Origin: Sporosarcina beigongshangi
GTDB lineage: Bacteria; Actinomycetota; Actinomycetes; Actinomycetales; Micrococcaceae
Direction of reading: 5' to 3'
DNA: 64,000 bases
Assembly (NCBI RefSeq): GCF_016820535.1
Contig: NZ_JADHDY010000004.1
Coordinates: 124,001-188,000 of the forward strand
The notes below the pieces were generated by a model. The model searched no databases. It was not told where the DNA came from and worked only from the letters and a program-made list of their open reading frames with translations. The translations under genes and the position numbers were made by a program. Below, in pieces: positions 7,922 through 16,557 of this stretch. The number at the start of each line of letters is the position of its first letter. Within the stretch, counting starts at the first letter, position 1.

Positions 7922-9244
7922 CTATTCGGCAGGCTGCTTCCGCGGCGCCAAGGCCGGCTGGGCCCTGCGTTCGCCCTCGAGCCAGGGCCCCACAAGGGAA
8001 CCCACCAGGACGCCGGCCGCCACCTCGGCACCCAGCCAGAGTGCGGCGGTGAACGGGTCGGGGCCCACCTGGTTGAGGCGCCCGATGCCTATGGAACCCT
8101 GCGACAGGAAGAACGGGAACCACGCGAGTGCTGCCGCGAAGGCTCCGATCACCACGCCCAGGAACAACGTTGAGGCCGGCAGGGACAGCCAGCGGACCCG
8201 GATCTTGAGGGAGAGCCACTCGTCAAAGTGGTTCTCGCCGGCGCGGACAAACCACCAGCCGCCCAGGACGCCCGCAAGGATGGGGATCAGCAGCGCGACA
8301 AAGCCCAAGGTCAGCGTGCCGGTGGGCAGCGCTGCCAGCAGCGGGATCGGCGGTACAGGCGCGACGGCGGTGCCCAGCGGCGACACCGTGGATCCGTCGC
8401 CCAGTGCGAAACCGTTGCCGCTGGCCCAGGCCAGCGTCCAGATGGCAAGGTTTGGCATGTAGGAGATTTGGGCCAGGGTCAGGCCCGCTCCCCCGACGGC
8501 ACCCGCCTTCAGACCCTGGTACACGGAGGCGATGTCGTTCCAGCGGGCGATGATGTCCACGGCCAGCATGAAGGCCGAGAGGGCCAGCGCCGCCATGACG
8601 GCAACGAAGGCGGAGCGGAAGACCGCCCACGCGTAGGAACCGGCCCAGCGCTGGTCCTGGGTGGTCTTGTCGATCCAGTCGGCAGCACTGATGCCCACGA
8701 GCCGGCTCCATGAACCGGCCTCAAGGCGGGCACCGATGATCAGCCCCGACACTGCAGGGATCAACGGCATGAGCGTGCTGGCAATGAGCGGCGCGTTGAC
8801 CACCGGGCCACTGCAGATGAAGGCCGTGGCCAACCCGGCCGCGGCATACACGGCGGCGGCGCTGGAAAGCGGCTGCCACAGCTGGTCCGTATAGGAGGCC
8901 CGGGCCAGCCGGCGGCCGGCACGCCAGGCAAGGAAAAAGGGGACGAGGAACAATCCCAGCGGCATCAGGTTGAAAACGCCGGACTGCACAGTGGCCGAGA
9001 TCGGGCCCGGGGCCGTGGTCAATTCCAGCGGGACACCGTGGCCCACCAGCCAGATCTGCCCGGCCAACCGTGCAATGACGGAGGCGTCCTGTTCAGAAAA
9101 ACCGCCGGCCAGCCACGTGGCGGCAAGCGGCACGGCAACCACCATGGCCGAGATGATGAACATCTGGGCAGCCTCGAAGGCCCCCTGCAGCCAGAGCGGC
9201 ATGGGAATTCCTTCGCGTTGACGCTTGTCCGCTGTGCTGTTCAT
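7922..9244 (-). CDS. DUF6350 family multi-pass membrane protein
   Basis: A roughly 440-residue integral membrane protein with about nine to eleven hydrophobic segments and few charged loops. It lies immediately before purN, as the DUF6350 protein does in mycobacteria (Rv0955-purN-purH). The frame is open to 9370; I chose the ATG at 9244 (MNSTADKRQREG), preceded by GGAAG, because the upstream extension is low-complexity and basic. ATG 9262 is the alternative. The function of the family is unknown. Confidence 0.8.
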   Translation of the reverse strand: MNSTADKRQREGIPMPLWLQGAFEAAQMFIISAMVVAVPLAATWLAGGFSEQDASVIARLAGQIWLVGHGVPLELTTAPGPISATVQSGVFNLMPLGLFLVPFFLAWRAGRRLARASYTDQLWQPLSSAAAVYAAAGLATAFICSGPVVNAPLIASTLMPLIPAVSGLIIGARLEAGSWSRLVGISAADWIDKTTQDQRWAGSYAWAVFRSAFVAVMAALALSAFMLAVDIIARWNDIASVYQGLKAGAVGGAGLTLAQISYMPNLAIWTLAWASGNGFALGDGSTVSPLGTAVAPVPPIPLLAALPTGTLTLGFVALLIPILAGVLGGWWFVRAGENHFDEWLSLKIRVRWLSLPASTLFLGVVIGAFAAALAWFPFFLSQGSIGIGRLNQVGPDPFTAALWLGAEVAAGVLVGSLVGPWLEGERRAQPALAPRKQPAE

Positions 9245-9394
9245 TGTCTTCCATGGTGCCATATCGCGGCCCGGATTTCGGACAGCCCGGGGTGGACATG
9301 GCCACATGTCCGGCCGCCGGCGGCCCGGCCACCGGCGGCCCAGCCGGGCCTGCCCGTGTTGCCGTGGCACCCAGTCCCGGTCCTGCAGTTAAAG

Positions 9395-9431
9395 ACAAAT
9401 AGGGCCCGGGATAAACCCGGACCCTATTTGT
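9395..9431 (-). terminator. Strong terminator hairpin downstream of the cold-shock gene
   Basis: ACAAATAGGG plus a CCGGG extension pairs with CCCGG plus ACCCTATTTGT around a short loop, 52 bp past the cold-shock stop codon. The stem has about 15 pairs and is followed on the minus strand by a short T-rich stretch. It isolates the cold-shock gene from the DUF6350-purN operon. Confidence 0.8.
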
Positions 9432-9483
9432 TCAAGCCCTAAAGGCCAAAGAAAATACGGTTACCCGTACAATTTCTTCAGAA

Positions 9484-9687
9484 TTAGATAGCCTGGATGT
9501 TGACTGCCTGAGGACCCTTGGGACCCTGCTCAACATCGAAGGAAACCTTCTGGTTCTCTTCGAGGGAGCGGTAGCCGGAGGAGTTGATCGCAGAGTAGTG
9601 TGCGAAGACATCCTGGCTCTGGTCATCGGGGGAGATGAAGCCGAAGCCCTTTTCAGCGTTGAACCACTTGACGGTACCTGTTGCCAT
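9484..9687 (-). CDS. cspA: Cold-shock protein, CspA family
   Basis: A complete 67-residue OB-fold cold-shock protein that binds single-stranded nucleic acids and acts as an RNA chaperone. The RNP1 motif KGFGFI and RNP2 motif DVFAHY are intact, and the start [15 protein letters not shown] is canonical. AAGGAA lies 9 bases before the ATG. The gene has its own promoter, a long structured leader and a strong terminator, so it is monocistronic. The leader suggests post-transcriptional temperature control, as for other csp mRNAs. Confidence 0.97.
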   Translation of the reverse strand: MATGTVKWFNAEKGFGFISPDDQSQDVFAHYSAINSSGYRSLEENQKVSFDVEQGPKGPQAVNIQAI

Positions 9688-9840
9688 TATTTCTATTTCC
9701 TTCTGAAGTTGGAGAATCCGCCCGACCTTCGGGCCTCCGTGTACGGTGTAAGTCCGCTTCTCCAGAAAAGCGACGTCTCCCCAAGGGGCGGCGTCGCTTC
9801 AACTACAAAAAACGCAACACTACAACTGCGTCTAAGTATA
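9688..9840 (-). promoter_or_regulatory. Cold-shock gene promoter and structured 5' leader
   Basis: On the minus strand a TATACT -10 box lies at 9835-9840, putting the transcript start near 9828 and giving a leader of about 140 nt. The leader holds a stem AAGCGACG/CGTCGCTT (9768-9775 with 9792-9799) with an inner CCCC/GGGG stem, and a smaller CCCGA/TCGGG hairpin (9721-9733) near the ribosome-binding site. Such a leader is the usual place for cold-responsive refolding. The rest of the gap to 10169 holds no convincing gene. Confidence 0.6.
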
Positions 9841-10169
9841 CATGGGGATATCCCTTATGCCACTTATTCTTGAGATCTACATCACATTTGCATAACGACT
9901 GTCCGATATCCCGTCAAACGCCCCCTAGATTCCGGGGTTCCTGCGCCGGTCCGTGCGCAATGACACGCAAAGTTTCACTTTTGTTCATCGGGCGAGTTGC
10001 CTTAAAAGACGCCGTGCCCGACGCCGGCCCCTTCCTTCCGGCCACCCCTCCCCTCCCAGATTGGCCCGGGAGGGCTGACGTATAGTTGGGAAGACTGTGC
10101 CGCGAACCGTTCCGCGGCCCTCCGTGACCCGTGCCGGCCGGAGATCCGGCCACGCGGGGAAGGGGCAAA

Positions 10170-10682
10170 ATGCAGGCAACCACCACGAAGCTGGGCACCG
10201 CTGCCCGGTTCCTGCTCCCGGCTCTGCTCTCCCTGGTCCTCGTGGCTCTCGGCGCCACCGGAGCCCGAGCCTTCCCCGAAGTTCCCACCCCGGCCCCTGC
10301 CTCCATGCCGGCGCCCGTGGTTGCCGCCGTTGCGGCGTCCGTGCAGCCTTCAAGTGTCGCACGTGCCACAGCCGCGACGCCGGCTCAGGAGCGCTTCGGA
10401 TCCTTGGGCTCGCAATTGGCCGGCCCGGCCGGCGCACCGGATACCCCGGCGGTTCTGGTGGATCAGGCAAGCCAGGAGCAGACAACCTGCATTCCCGGGC
10501 GCAAGAAAGTTCGGCTTGAAAGTGCCGCTGCACTCCCCTCCTATGCACTTCTGCAACACGCGCCGGAACCCGGGCAGCTGCCCCTGCCGCGCACACACGT
10601 TCCCGGCCACGAAGACGCCCGGCTCTCCGGCAGGATCCCGGCGTCCCTGACCCACCTGGACCTGGGCATAGTAAGGACGTAG
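10170..10682 (+). CDS. Exported protein of unknown function
   Basis: A 170-residue protein starting at ATG 10170, preceded by GAAGGGGC. The N-terminus has a basic stretch and a hydrophobic segment (FLLPALLSLVLVALGA) ending ARA, a clear signal peptide. An Ala/Pro/Val-rich low-complexity region follows (about residues 35-85), then a more normal C-terminal half with one cysteine (TTCIPGRKK). I do not recognise a domain. It lies about 150 bp before the DsbA-like gene and may share its envelope location, but is not obviously co-transcribed with it. Confidence 0.55.
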   Translation: MQATTTKLGTAARFLLPALLSLVLVALGATGARAFPEVPTPAPASMPAPVVAAVAASVQPSSVARATAATPAQERFGSLGSQLAGPAGAPDTPAVLVDQASQEQTTCIPGRKKVRLESAAALPSYALLQHAPEPGQLPLPRTHVPGHEDARLSGRIPASLTHLDLGIVRT

Positions 10683-10833
10683 ACCAAGGTGCGCCCGCAC
10701 CCGGCCAATGGCAGCAGCCAAAGGCGGGTGTCCGGCGTCGAACGTGTCCTTATATATAGGCATAGCGCACCGCCGCACCGCGACATCCGCTGGCGGCACT
10801 GGGTTGCGCGTGCAAAACCTTGGGAGTTTTTTG

Positions 10834-11568
10834 ATGACGGCAAAGAAGATGGCAGCGGCGAAGACGAGAAATGTCGTGCTGGCGCTGGTGGTGGGCGCGG
10901 TGTTGGTGCTCGCGGTGGTTCTTGTGGGCGAGATGGCACGGCAGAACCGCCTGAACGACGCCGGTGCGCAGCTGACGGCGCAGCCCGGGCCGGGCACGGC
11001 GGACACTGCGCCGGCTGTGGACCTGGCGCGGAGGGTTGCCGATGACCCGCTGGCGATCGGCGCGGTGGATGCGCCCGTGGTGATGGTGGAGTATTCGGAC
11101 TACACCTGCCCCTACTGCGGCGTGTATGCGCGGAAGACGCAGCCGGAGATCGTCAAGAAGTATGTGGATTCCGGGCAGCTGCGCATTGAATGGCGCGACC
11201 TTCCGGTGATCGGCGAGCAGTCGGTGGGCGCCGCAGTGGCGGGCCGGGCGGCCGGCGAGCAGGGCCTGTTCTGGGAGTTCAACGAAGCGGTGTATGCGGC
11301 GGCGCCGGAGCGGGGCAAGGCCGATTTGTCCGAGGAGGTGCTGGTGACGTTTGCCGAGCAGGTGGGCGTGCCGGACCTGGCCAGGTTCAAGGAGGACCTG
11401 AAGAGCCCGGAACTGCTGGCACTTGTGCAGGCGGACATGAAGCAGGGCACGGGACTGGGGTTGAACAGCACGCCGACCTTCGTCATCAACAACCAGGCGA
11501 TCCCGGGCGCGCAGCCGATGGAGGTCTTCAGCCAGGTGATCGATGAAGCACTGGCGCAGGTGAACTAG
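10834..11568 (+). CDS. DsbA-family thiol-disulfide oxidoreductase, membrane-anchored
   Basis: Extracytoplasmic thioredoxin-fold protein of 244 residues. A single N-terminal hydrophobic segment (VVLALVVGAVLVLAVVLVG) anchors it. The redox motif CPYC is at residues 92-95 inside YSDYTCPYCGVYARK, and the cis-proline segment is NSTPTFVINN, as in Thioredoxin_4/DsbA-like proteins. I chose ATG 10834 (MTAKK), with GGGAG upstream, over an in-frame start at 10708. The CcdA-like gene starts 2 bp after its stop codon, so the two are translationally coupled and probably form one electron-transfer pair across the membrane. Confidence 0.9.
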   Translation: MTAKKMAAAKTRNVVLALVVGAVLVLAVVLVGEMARQNRLNDAGAQLTAQPGPGTADTAPAVDLARRVADDPLAIGAVDAPVVMVEYSDYTCPYCGVYARKTQPEIVKKYVDSGQLRIEWRDLPVIGEQSVGAAVAGRAAGEQGLFWEFNEAVYAAAPERGKADLSEEVLVTFAEQVGVPDLARFKEDLKSPELLALVQADMKQGTGLGLNSTPTFVINNQAIPGAQPMEVFSQVIDEALAQVN

Positions 11569-11570
11569 CC

Positions 11571-12416
11571 GTGGACATCGGCTACACGGGCGCTTTTCTG
11601 GGCGGGATCTTGACACTGCTGAGCCCCTGCTCAGTCATGCTGCTGCCGGCATTTTTCGCCTACGCCTTCGCCAGTCCTGGCAGGATGCTGGGCCGCACCG
11701 CCCTGTTCTACGCCGGACTGCTGACAACGATGGTGCCCCTCGGGCTGCTGGCGGGGCTCGTTGGGTCGCTGGTCATGGAGCACCGGACGGTGCTGGTGAA
11801 CGTGGCGGCCGGTGTGGTGATTGTCGTTGGCATCCTGCAAATCATTGGTGTGGAATTCCCGGGGTTGAGCCGGCGGGCGGGTGCGGACGGAACGTCTGCG
11901 GTGTCGGTGTTTGTGCTGGGCTCGGTGTATGGCGTGGCGGGCGTGTGTGCCGGGCCGATCCTGGGTTCAGTGCTGGCGGTGGCCGCGGCCGGCGGGAGTC
12001 CGGCGTACGGGGGCATCATGCTGGCCATTTTCGCCCTTGGGATGGTGCTGCCGCTGGGCGTCCTCTCGCTGCTCTGGACACGGCTGCGCCTGGGTGGGCG
12101 GGCTTGGTTGAAACCGCGGCGCTTCCAGGTGGGGCCGTGGGAAAACTCCGTGTGGATGGTGGTCTCCGGGCTGCTGTCGGTGGGCATCGGCGTGCTGCTG
12201 CTGGCCACGCAGGGCACGGCTTCTCTGGGCGGGGTGCTGACCATCGATGCCCAGTACGAGGCCGAATCGTGGATTGTGCGCATGTCGTCGCAGGCGTCCA
12301 ACCTGTGGTTTGGCGCAGTGGCACTGGCCTTGCTGCTGGCCGTGGGAGGGTTCCACGTGTGGCGCTCGCGCCGGGCCGGGGCATCCTCCCGCACCGAGGA
12401 GGTGGACGCGGCGTAA
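11571..12416 (+). CDS. ccdA: CcdA/DsbD-family membrane thiol-disulfide transporter
   Basis: An eight-helix-like membrane protein of 281 residues that passes reducing equivalents from cytoplasmic thioredoxin outward. The two family cysteines are present: C20 in LLSPCSVMLLP and a second near residue 126 in AGVCAGPILGS. It starts at a GTG 2 bp after the DsbA-like gene, which is its likely partner. The pairing suggests maintenance of an extracytoplasmic thiol protein; no cytochrome c biogenesis genes are nearby. Confidence 0.87.
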   Translation: MDIGYTGAFLGGILTLLSPCSVMLLPAFFAYAFASPGRMLGRTALFYAGLLTTMVPLGLLAGLVGSLVMEHRTVLVNVAAGVVIVVGILQIIGVEFPGLSRRAGADGTSAVSVFVLGSVYGVAGVCAGPILGSVLAVAAAGGSPAYGGIMLAIFALGMVLPLGVLSLLWTRLRLGGRAWLKPRRFQVGPWENSVWMVVSGLLSVGIGVLLLATQGTASLGGVLTIDAQYEAESWIVRMSSQASNLWFGAVALALLLAVGGFHVWRSRRAGASSRTEEVDAA

Positions 12417-12522
12417 GCCTCATCCTCGCCGATTTGCGGGAGTGGAGCAGGCGGGCCCCGGCGCATGAATTCCTGCGGGTTCGGGGATGATTCGACTGCA
12501 TATACAGTCTCTGTGATTGGCC

Positions 12523-13422
12523 TCAGCCGGCCACCCCGGAGCCGGTCTCCGGCACTTTCGCCTCCAGCCACTGCGCCACCTCGGGCCACAAACCGTCCCG
12601 GAGGCCACGCCGGAAGAAGCCCATGTGCCCGATCGCAGGCACGCCGCAATCGGCGGGAGAGTAGGTACGCCGCTCAACATCAGCCGAAGTCATGTGGTCG
12701 GTAATGGCTTCGATCTGCTGCGGCGTGGCCCATGGATCGTCGGTGAAGCCGATGGACAAAGTGGGCACCGTGACCTTGGCCGCGCGCCCGGCAGCCTGCA
12801 TCGTGGGATCGTCAAAGAAATAGCCTGGCAACTTGGACCAGCCGCTCCATTCGAGCATGGCCGCTGCTGGCATGTCCTCGCCGAGGCCTAGTTTGCTGCC
12901 GGGCATGTAGCCGAGGACGCGGCTGGCCAGCGGGCCGGCAGCACTGAGAATGAGCCAGACCTTGGCCCTCTCCGCCACACCGCGGACGGTGGCGGTCACC
13001 CCGGCGTGTGAAGCGATCCCCACCATGCCGGCCAGCCCGTCGACGCCTGCTCCCAGCGAGAGGGCATGGGCACCGACACTGTGGCCTACGGCAAAGCAAG
13101 GCAAGTCCGGAAATTGTGCCACGGCCCATTGGGCGACGTCCGGAACATCTTCAAACATCCAGTCCCGCATCCGGACACCTGCATTGGCCTTGGGTGCACC
13201 AGATCGGCCCGTGCCGCGGTAGTCATAACTCACCACCGCGTATCCCAACTCCGCCAGGTATTCCGAGAAGCCCGAATAGAGTCGCTCGGGGACGGCCGTG
13301 GCCGGATGGACCACCACTACGGCCCTGGGATCAGCCCCTGATGGCGACCTCAACGATCCGCGGATCTGCCCGCCTGCGCGCGAGGCAATGGCCACGTCCG
13401 TCAAAATCACCACTGAATCCAT
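12523..13422 (-). CDS. Alpha/beta hydrolase (serine hydrolase)
   Basis: A 299-residue alpha/beta-hydrolase. The nucleophile elbow is GHSVG, preceded by the oxyanion-side segment VVVHPATAVP and the conserved VVSYDYRGTGRSG. A late IGHMGFFRR supplies the histidine. There is no signal peptide. ATGs at 13443, 13434 and 13422 are all possible and none has a good ribosome-binding site. I chose the last because a 12-bp palindrome covers the earlier ones. The gene is convergent with the CcdA-like gene. The substrate is unknown. Confidence 0.8.
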   Translation of the reverse strand: MDSVVILTDVAIASRAGGQIRGSLRSPSGADPRAVVVVHPATAVPERLYSGFSEYLAELGYAVVSYDYRGTGRSGAPKANAGVRMRDWMFEDVPDVAQWAVAQFPDLPCFAVGHSVGAHALSLGAGVDGLAGMVGIASHAGVTATVRGVAERAKVWLILSAAGPLASRVLGYMPGSKLGLGEDMPAAAMLEWSGWSKLPGYFFDDPTMQAAGRAAKVTVPTLSIGFTDDPWATPQQIEAITDHMTSADVERRTYSPADCGVPAIGHMGFFRRGLRDGLWPEVAQWLEAKVPETGSGVAG

Positions 13423-13427
13423 GTTGC

Positions 13428-13439
13428 TACTCATGAGTA
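13428..13439. promoter_or_regulatory. Perfect palindrome TACTCATGAGTA, candidate operator
   Basis: A 12-bp perfect palindrome, flanked by further imperfect symmetry (GTTGC/GTAAC), lies 5 bp before the chosen alpha/beta-hydrolase start. Palindromes of this form are typical of TetR-family operators, but no TetR gene lies adjacent. Confidence 0.45.
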
Positions 13440-13523
13440 ACATGCTAGGCGTGCGGTCCGGTTTTGTCTGCGTATTACACGCCCCGGGCCGTGGGGCTTC
13501 GCAACCCCTGCTTGCAGATTGCC

Positions 13524-15200
13524 CTACGCCCTCGCGAGGATTCCCGCCAGGTCCGTCGACGGCGCGAGGTTGCCGTAGTTAAAGGAGCGGTCCGGTCCCA
13601 TCCGGGAGGCGATAAAGGCATCGGACACGGCCGCGGGCGCAAACCGCAGCAGCAGCGAGGCCTGCAGCGCCAGGGCCATCCGCTCCACCAGCTGCCGCGC
13701 CTGCCCGGCGAACTCCTGCGGAGCCTGCGCCACCACGGCCGCATGCTCCCGCAGTGTGGCGGCGAAGCCGTCAAACTCCGGGTGCGCACCGGCGGCCAGC
13801 CGCAACTCGGCGAAGAACGCGTCCACCGACTCCGGCTCGACTGCCATGGCCCGCAGCACGTCGAGGGCAATCACGTTTCCCGTCCCTTCCCATATCGCCA
13901 TGACGGGCTGTTCCCGATACCTCATGGCCAGCGGGAAGTCCTCCGTGTAGCCGTTCCCACCCAGGCATTCCATGGCCTCATAGGCGTGCCCCGGACCCCG
14001 CTTGCACACCCAGTATTTGGTGACCGCAGTCGCCAGCCTGCGGAAGGCGCGCTCGGAGGGACCGGCGTCGTGGTCAAAGGCCCGTGACAGGCGCATGCTG
14101 ACCACTGTGGCAGCCTCAGACTCAAGGGCCAGGTCCGCGAGGACATTGGTCATGGCGGGCTGGTCGATGAGGTGGGCGCCGAATGCGCTGCGGTGCCGGG
14201 CGTGCCACACGGCCTCGGCCACGGACTGGCGCATGCCGGCCGCCGTGCCGAGAATGCAGTCGAGGCGGGTCTGGCCCACCATGCCCATGATGGCGCGCAC
14301 GCCGCGGCCGGGCTCGCCGATCCGCCAGCCGTGCGTGCCGCTGAACTCCACTTCGCTGGAGGCGTTGGATCGGTTGCCCACCTTGTCCTTGAGTCGCTGG
14401 ATATTGAAAGGGTTGCGGGTGCCGTCGGGCAGGACGCGCGGGACAAGGAAACAGCCCAGCCCCGCATCCTCCTGTGCGAGGACCAGGAAGGCGTCGGACA
14501 TGGGTGCGGAGCAGAACCATTTGTGGCCGGTGAGAAGGTGGTGGTCACCCGCCACTTCTGCGCGGGTGGTGTTGGCGCGGACGTCCGAGCCGCCCTGCTT
14601 CTCCGTCATTGCCATGCCAAAAAGCGCACCCGGCTTGCCCGGCGTGAGCCCTGGTTTGTACTCCCGTGAGTAGAGCCGTGGCAGCCACTCCGCCGCCAGC
14701 GCCGGCGCCAGCTGGAGGGTGTCCACGGCCGCATGGCTCATGGAAATTGGGCAGGCATGGCCGGGCTCCACCTGCGCAAAGAGCATGAACTGGGCCGCAC
14801 GGAGCGCATTCGCGCCGCGCCCCGGCTGCGCCCACGCCGAAGTGTGCGCGCCCGCCGCCACGGCCTGCCCGATGATGCGGTGGTACGAGGGATGGTACTC
14901 GACCTCGTCGATCCGCTGGCCGTACCTGTTGTGCGTGTGCAGGATGGGCGGGTTCTTGTGGGCCAGGCGCGCGTCGTCCTGAAATTGCGCTGAACCCACG
15001 ACGGCGCCGCTCGCTTCCAGCGTCCCGTCCTGTTCCGATTCGCCCACTGAGTGCAAGTACTCCAGGAGCGGGATGTTCTCACTGAACTCATTGACGTCCA
15101 CCCGGGGCGGCGGCTGGTTGAACACGCGGTGCGTTGCGTGGCTGGCGGACGGGCTGTCAGGAAGGGTTGCGGCGGGCATGCCGGCATCGGTGGCGGTCAT
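13524..15200 (-). CDS. aidB: Acyl-CoA dehydrogenase family protein, AidB type
   Basis: A 558-residue flavoprotein of the acyl-CoA dehydrogenase fold, the usual length for AidB. Motifs include MAMTEKQGGSDVRANTT (FAD-binding middle domain), LTGHKWFCSAPMSDAFLV, KDKVGNRSNASSEVEF and ECLGGNGYTEDFPL. E. coli AidB binds DNA and is part of the adaptive response to alkylation; its enzymatic substrate is uncertain. ATG at 15200. No ada or alkB gene is adjacent; the gene appears monocistronic and divergent from the toxin-antitoxin pair. Confidence 0.88.
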   Translation of the reverse strand: MTATDAGMPAATLPDSPSASHATHRVFNQPPPRVDVNEFSENIPLLEYLHSVGESEQDGTLEASGAVVGSAQFQDDARLAHKNPPILHTHNRYGQRIDEVEYHPSYHRIIGQAVAAGAHTSAWAQPGRGANALRAAQFMLFAQVEPGHACPISMSHAAVDTLQLAPALAAEWLPRLYSREYKPGLTPGKPGALFGMAMTEKQGGSDVRANTTRAEVAGDHHLLTGHKWFCSAPMSDAFLVLAQEDAGLGCFLVPRVLPDGTRNPFNIQRLKDKVGNRSNASSEVEFSGTHGWRIGEPGRGVRAIMGMVGQTRLDCILGTAAGMRQSVAEAVWHARHRSAFGAHLIDQPAMTNVLADLALESEAATVVSMRLSRAFDHDAGPSERAFRRLATAVTKYWVCKRGPGHAYEAMECLGGNGYTEDFPLAMRYREQPVMAIWEGTGNVIALDVLRAMAVEPESVDAFFAELRLAAGAHPEFDGFAATLREHAAVVAQAPQEFAGQARQLVERMALALQASLLLRFAPAAVSDAFIASRMGPDRSFNYGNLAPSTDLAGILARA

Positions 15201-15341
15201 GGTCTCAGGCTACGCCGTGGGTCAAGGGCACCGATGCAGTAGGCGCATCGCTGGACATTGATCCAAGACAGGGATTACTCTGATCGAAACGAACAAATCA
15301 AACAAGACGAATAAAACAAACAAATTACAGGGAGGTTTGTC

Positions 15342-15866
15342 ATGAGTGAGAGCGCGGCAACCAAAGATACTTTCTTCGTCTCAGAGACACCCGACACCGG
15401 CAGGATCCATGACTTCATAAAGGCGCACAGATGGAAGACCGGGCAAGAACCACAACCGCAATTCTTCCTGTCAGGTCCAGATGTTGGTGACCAGGTTGAA
15501 ATCCCGGCTGAAATCTATGAAGTGCTGGTCAAGGCCGTGGAAGCCATGCAAAATGGCATGGCTGTCACCATCACACCCAATTCAATGACATTAACGACGC
15601 AGCAAGCTGCCGAGATCCTTGGAGTAACACGGCCCACAATCGTCCGGTTTCTGGATGCCGGCAAAATGCCATTTGAAAAGCCCGGGTCGCATCGCAGGGT
15701 CAAGCTGGAGGACGTCTTGGCATTCAAAGCTGCCCGAAAGGCCGCACAGTACGGCGCCCTTGACTTGATTGGCGTCGCCGCAGATGAAGATGCGCCCGTC
15801 GTCATTGACCGGATGCAGAAGGCCAAGGGCTTGGCCGGAAGCCGCCGCCGCCATCAAGACCATTGA
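15342..15866 (+). CDS. Antitoxin-like protein with excisionase-type helix-turn-helix
   Basis: A 174-residue protein with an excisionase/MerR-like HTH near residues 85-130 (LTTQQAAEILGVTRPTIVRF, then KPGSHRRVKLEDVLAF). The first 80 residues probably form the dimer or toxin-contact region. The ATG has a strong GGGAGG site 7 bases upstream. The gene lies 12 bp before a PIN-domain gene, the standard antitoxin-then-toxin order for this pair type. The upstream 100 bp is A-rich, unlike the chromosome around it, and carries CAAA-type direct repeats where autoregulation could act. Confidence 0.83.
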   Translation: MSESAATKDTFFVSETPDTGRIHDFIKAHRWKTGQEPQPQFFLSGPDVGDQVEIPAEIYEVLVKAVEAMQNGMAVTITPNSMTLTTQQAAEILGVTRPTIVRFLDAGKMPFEKPGSHRRVKLEDVLAFKAARKAAQYGALDLIGVAADEDAPVVIDRMQKAKGLAGSRRRHQDH

Positions 15867-15878
15867 TGGAACCGCCCC

Positions 15879-16457
15879 ATGTACACGGCATTCCTCGACA
15901 GTTGCGTGCTGTGGCCCAGCACTCAACGAGACTTCCTGCTCTCACTGGCATTTGAAGGTTCATATCGCTTCATCTTCAGTGAGGCCGTGCTCGCAGAAAT
16001 AGAGGCTAACGAAGAAATCAAGAGACTTGACCGTGGGGACGATTCCGAGACGGCGATGCGGAAGGCCCGCCACCTCGCACGTCAAATGCGGGAAAACTTC
16101 TCGGACTCGATCGTAGTCGGATGGGAAGGCCTCGAGGGTACGTTTGGGCTGCCCGACATTGATGACGAACACGTGCTGGCGGCTGCAGTTGTCGGGGGCG
16201 CCGGCAGCATAGTCACCGAAAATTTGCGCGACTTCCCACGGAACAAGATTCCACACGGCATTCAAATAGCGACCGCCAAGGAGTTTTCCCTGGAAGTTGT
16301 ATCCATGTGTCCGGATTTGGGTCTTGCTGCCGTCCGGACCATGGCTGACCGCTCTGGCCAACAGCATGCACGGCGCTCACCAGAAGAAATACTGGACACT
16401 TTGAACCGAATCTACGGCCTCGATGCAGCGACCACACTCATACGCGCCCTGCTGTAG
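15879..16457 (+). CDS. PIN-domain toxin (predicted ribonuclease)
   Basis: A 192-residue PIN-fold protein. Acidic metal ligands are visible: D8 in AFLDSCVLWP, E41/E44 in LAEIEANEE, and aspartates in LPDIDDEHVLAAA, followed by TENLRDFP. PIN toxins cleave RNA and are neutralised by the co-encoded antitoxin just upstream. It starts 12 bp after the antitoxin stop codon and ends 100 bp before the TOTE-type primase-helicase, so the pair may stabilise that element. Confidence 0.85.
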   Translation: MYTAFLDSCVLWPSTQRDFLLSLAFEGSYRFIFSEAVLAEIEANEEIKRLDRGDDSETAMRKARHLARQMRENFSDSIVVGWEGLEGTFGLPDIDDEHVLAAAVVGGAGSIVTENLRDFPRNKIPHGIQIATAKEFSLEVVSMCPDLGLAAVRTMADRSGQQHARRSPEEILDTLNRIYGLDAATTLIRALL

Positions 16458-16557
16458 CCTGCGGTGCAAAGAGCCGGTCGCCGTCAGGTACTCACCCCGC
16501 ATCGATTTGGTGTCTTAAGACGGCAATGCCTGGCACTTTCAGGGCAGAATTGAAGCC

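Noticed and set aside
15342-15866. Excisionase of an integrated element
   Set aside because: The HTH is excisionase-like, but no integrase or attachment site is seen and the next gene is a PIN toxin, so antitoxin is the better call.
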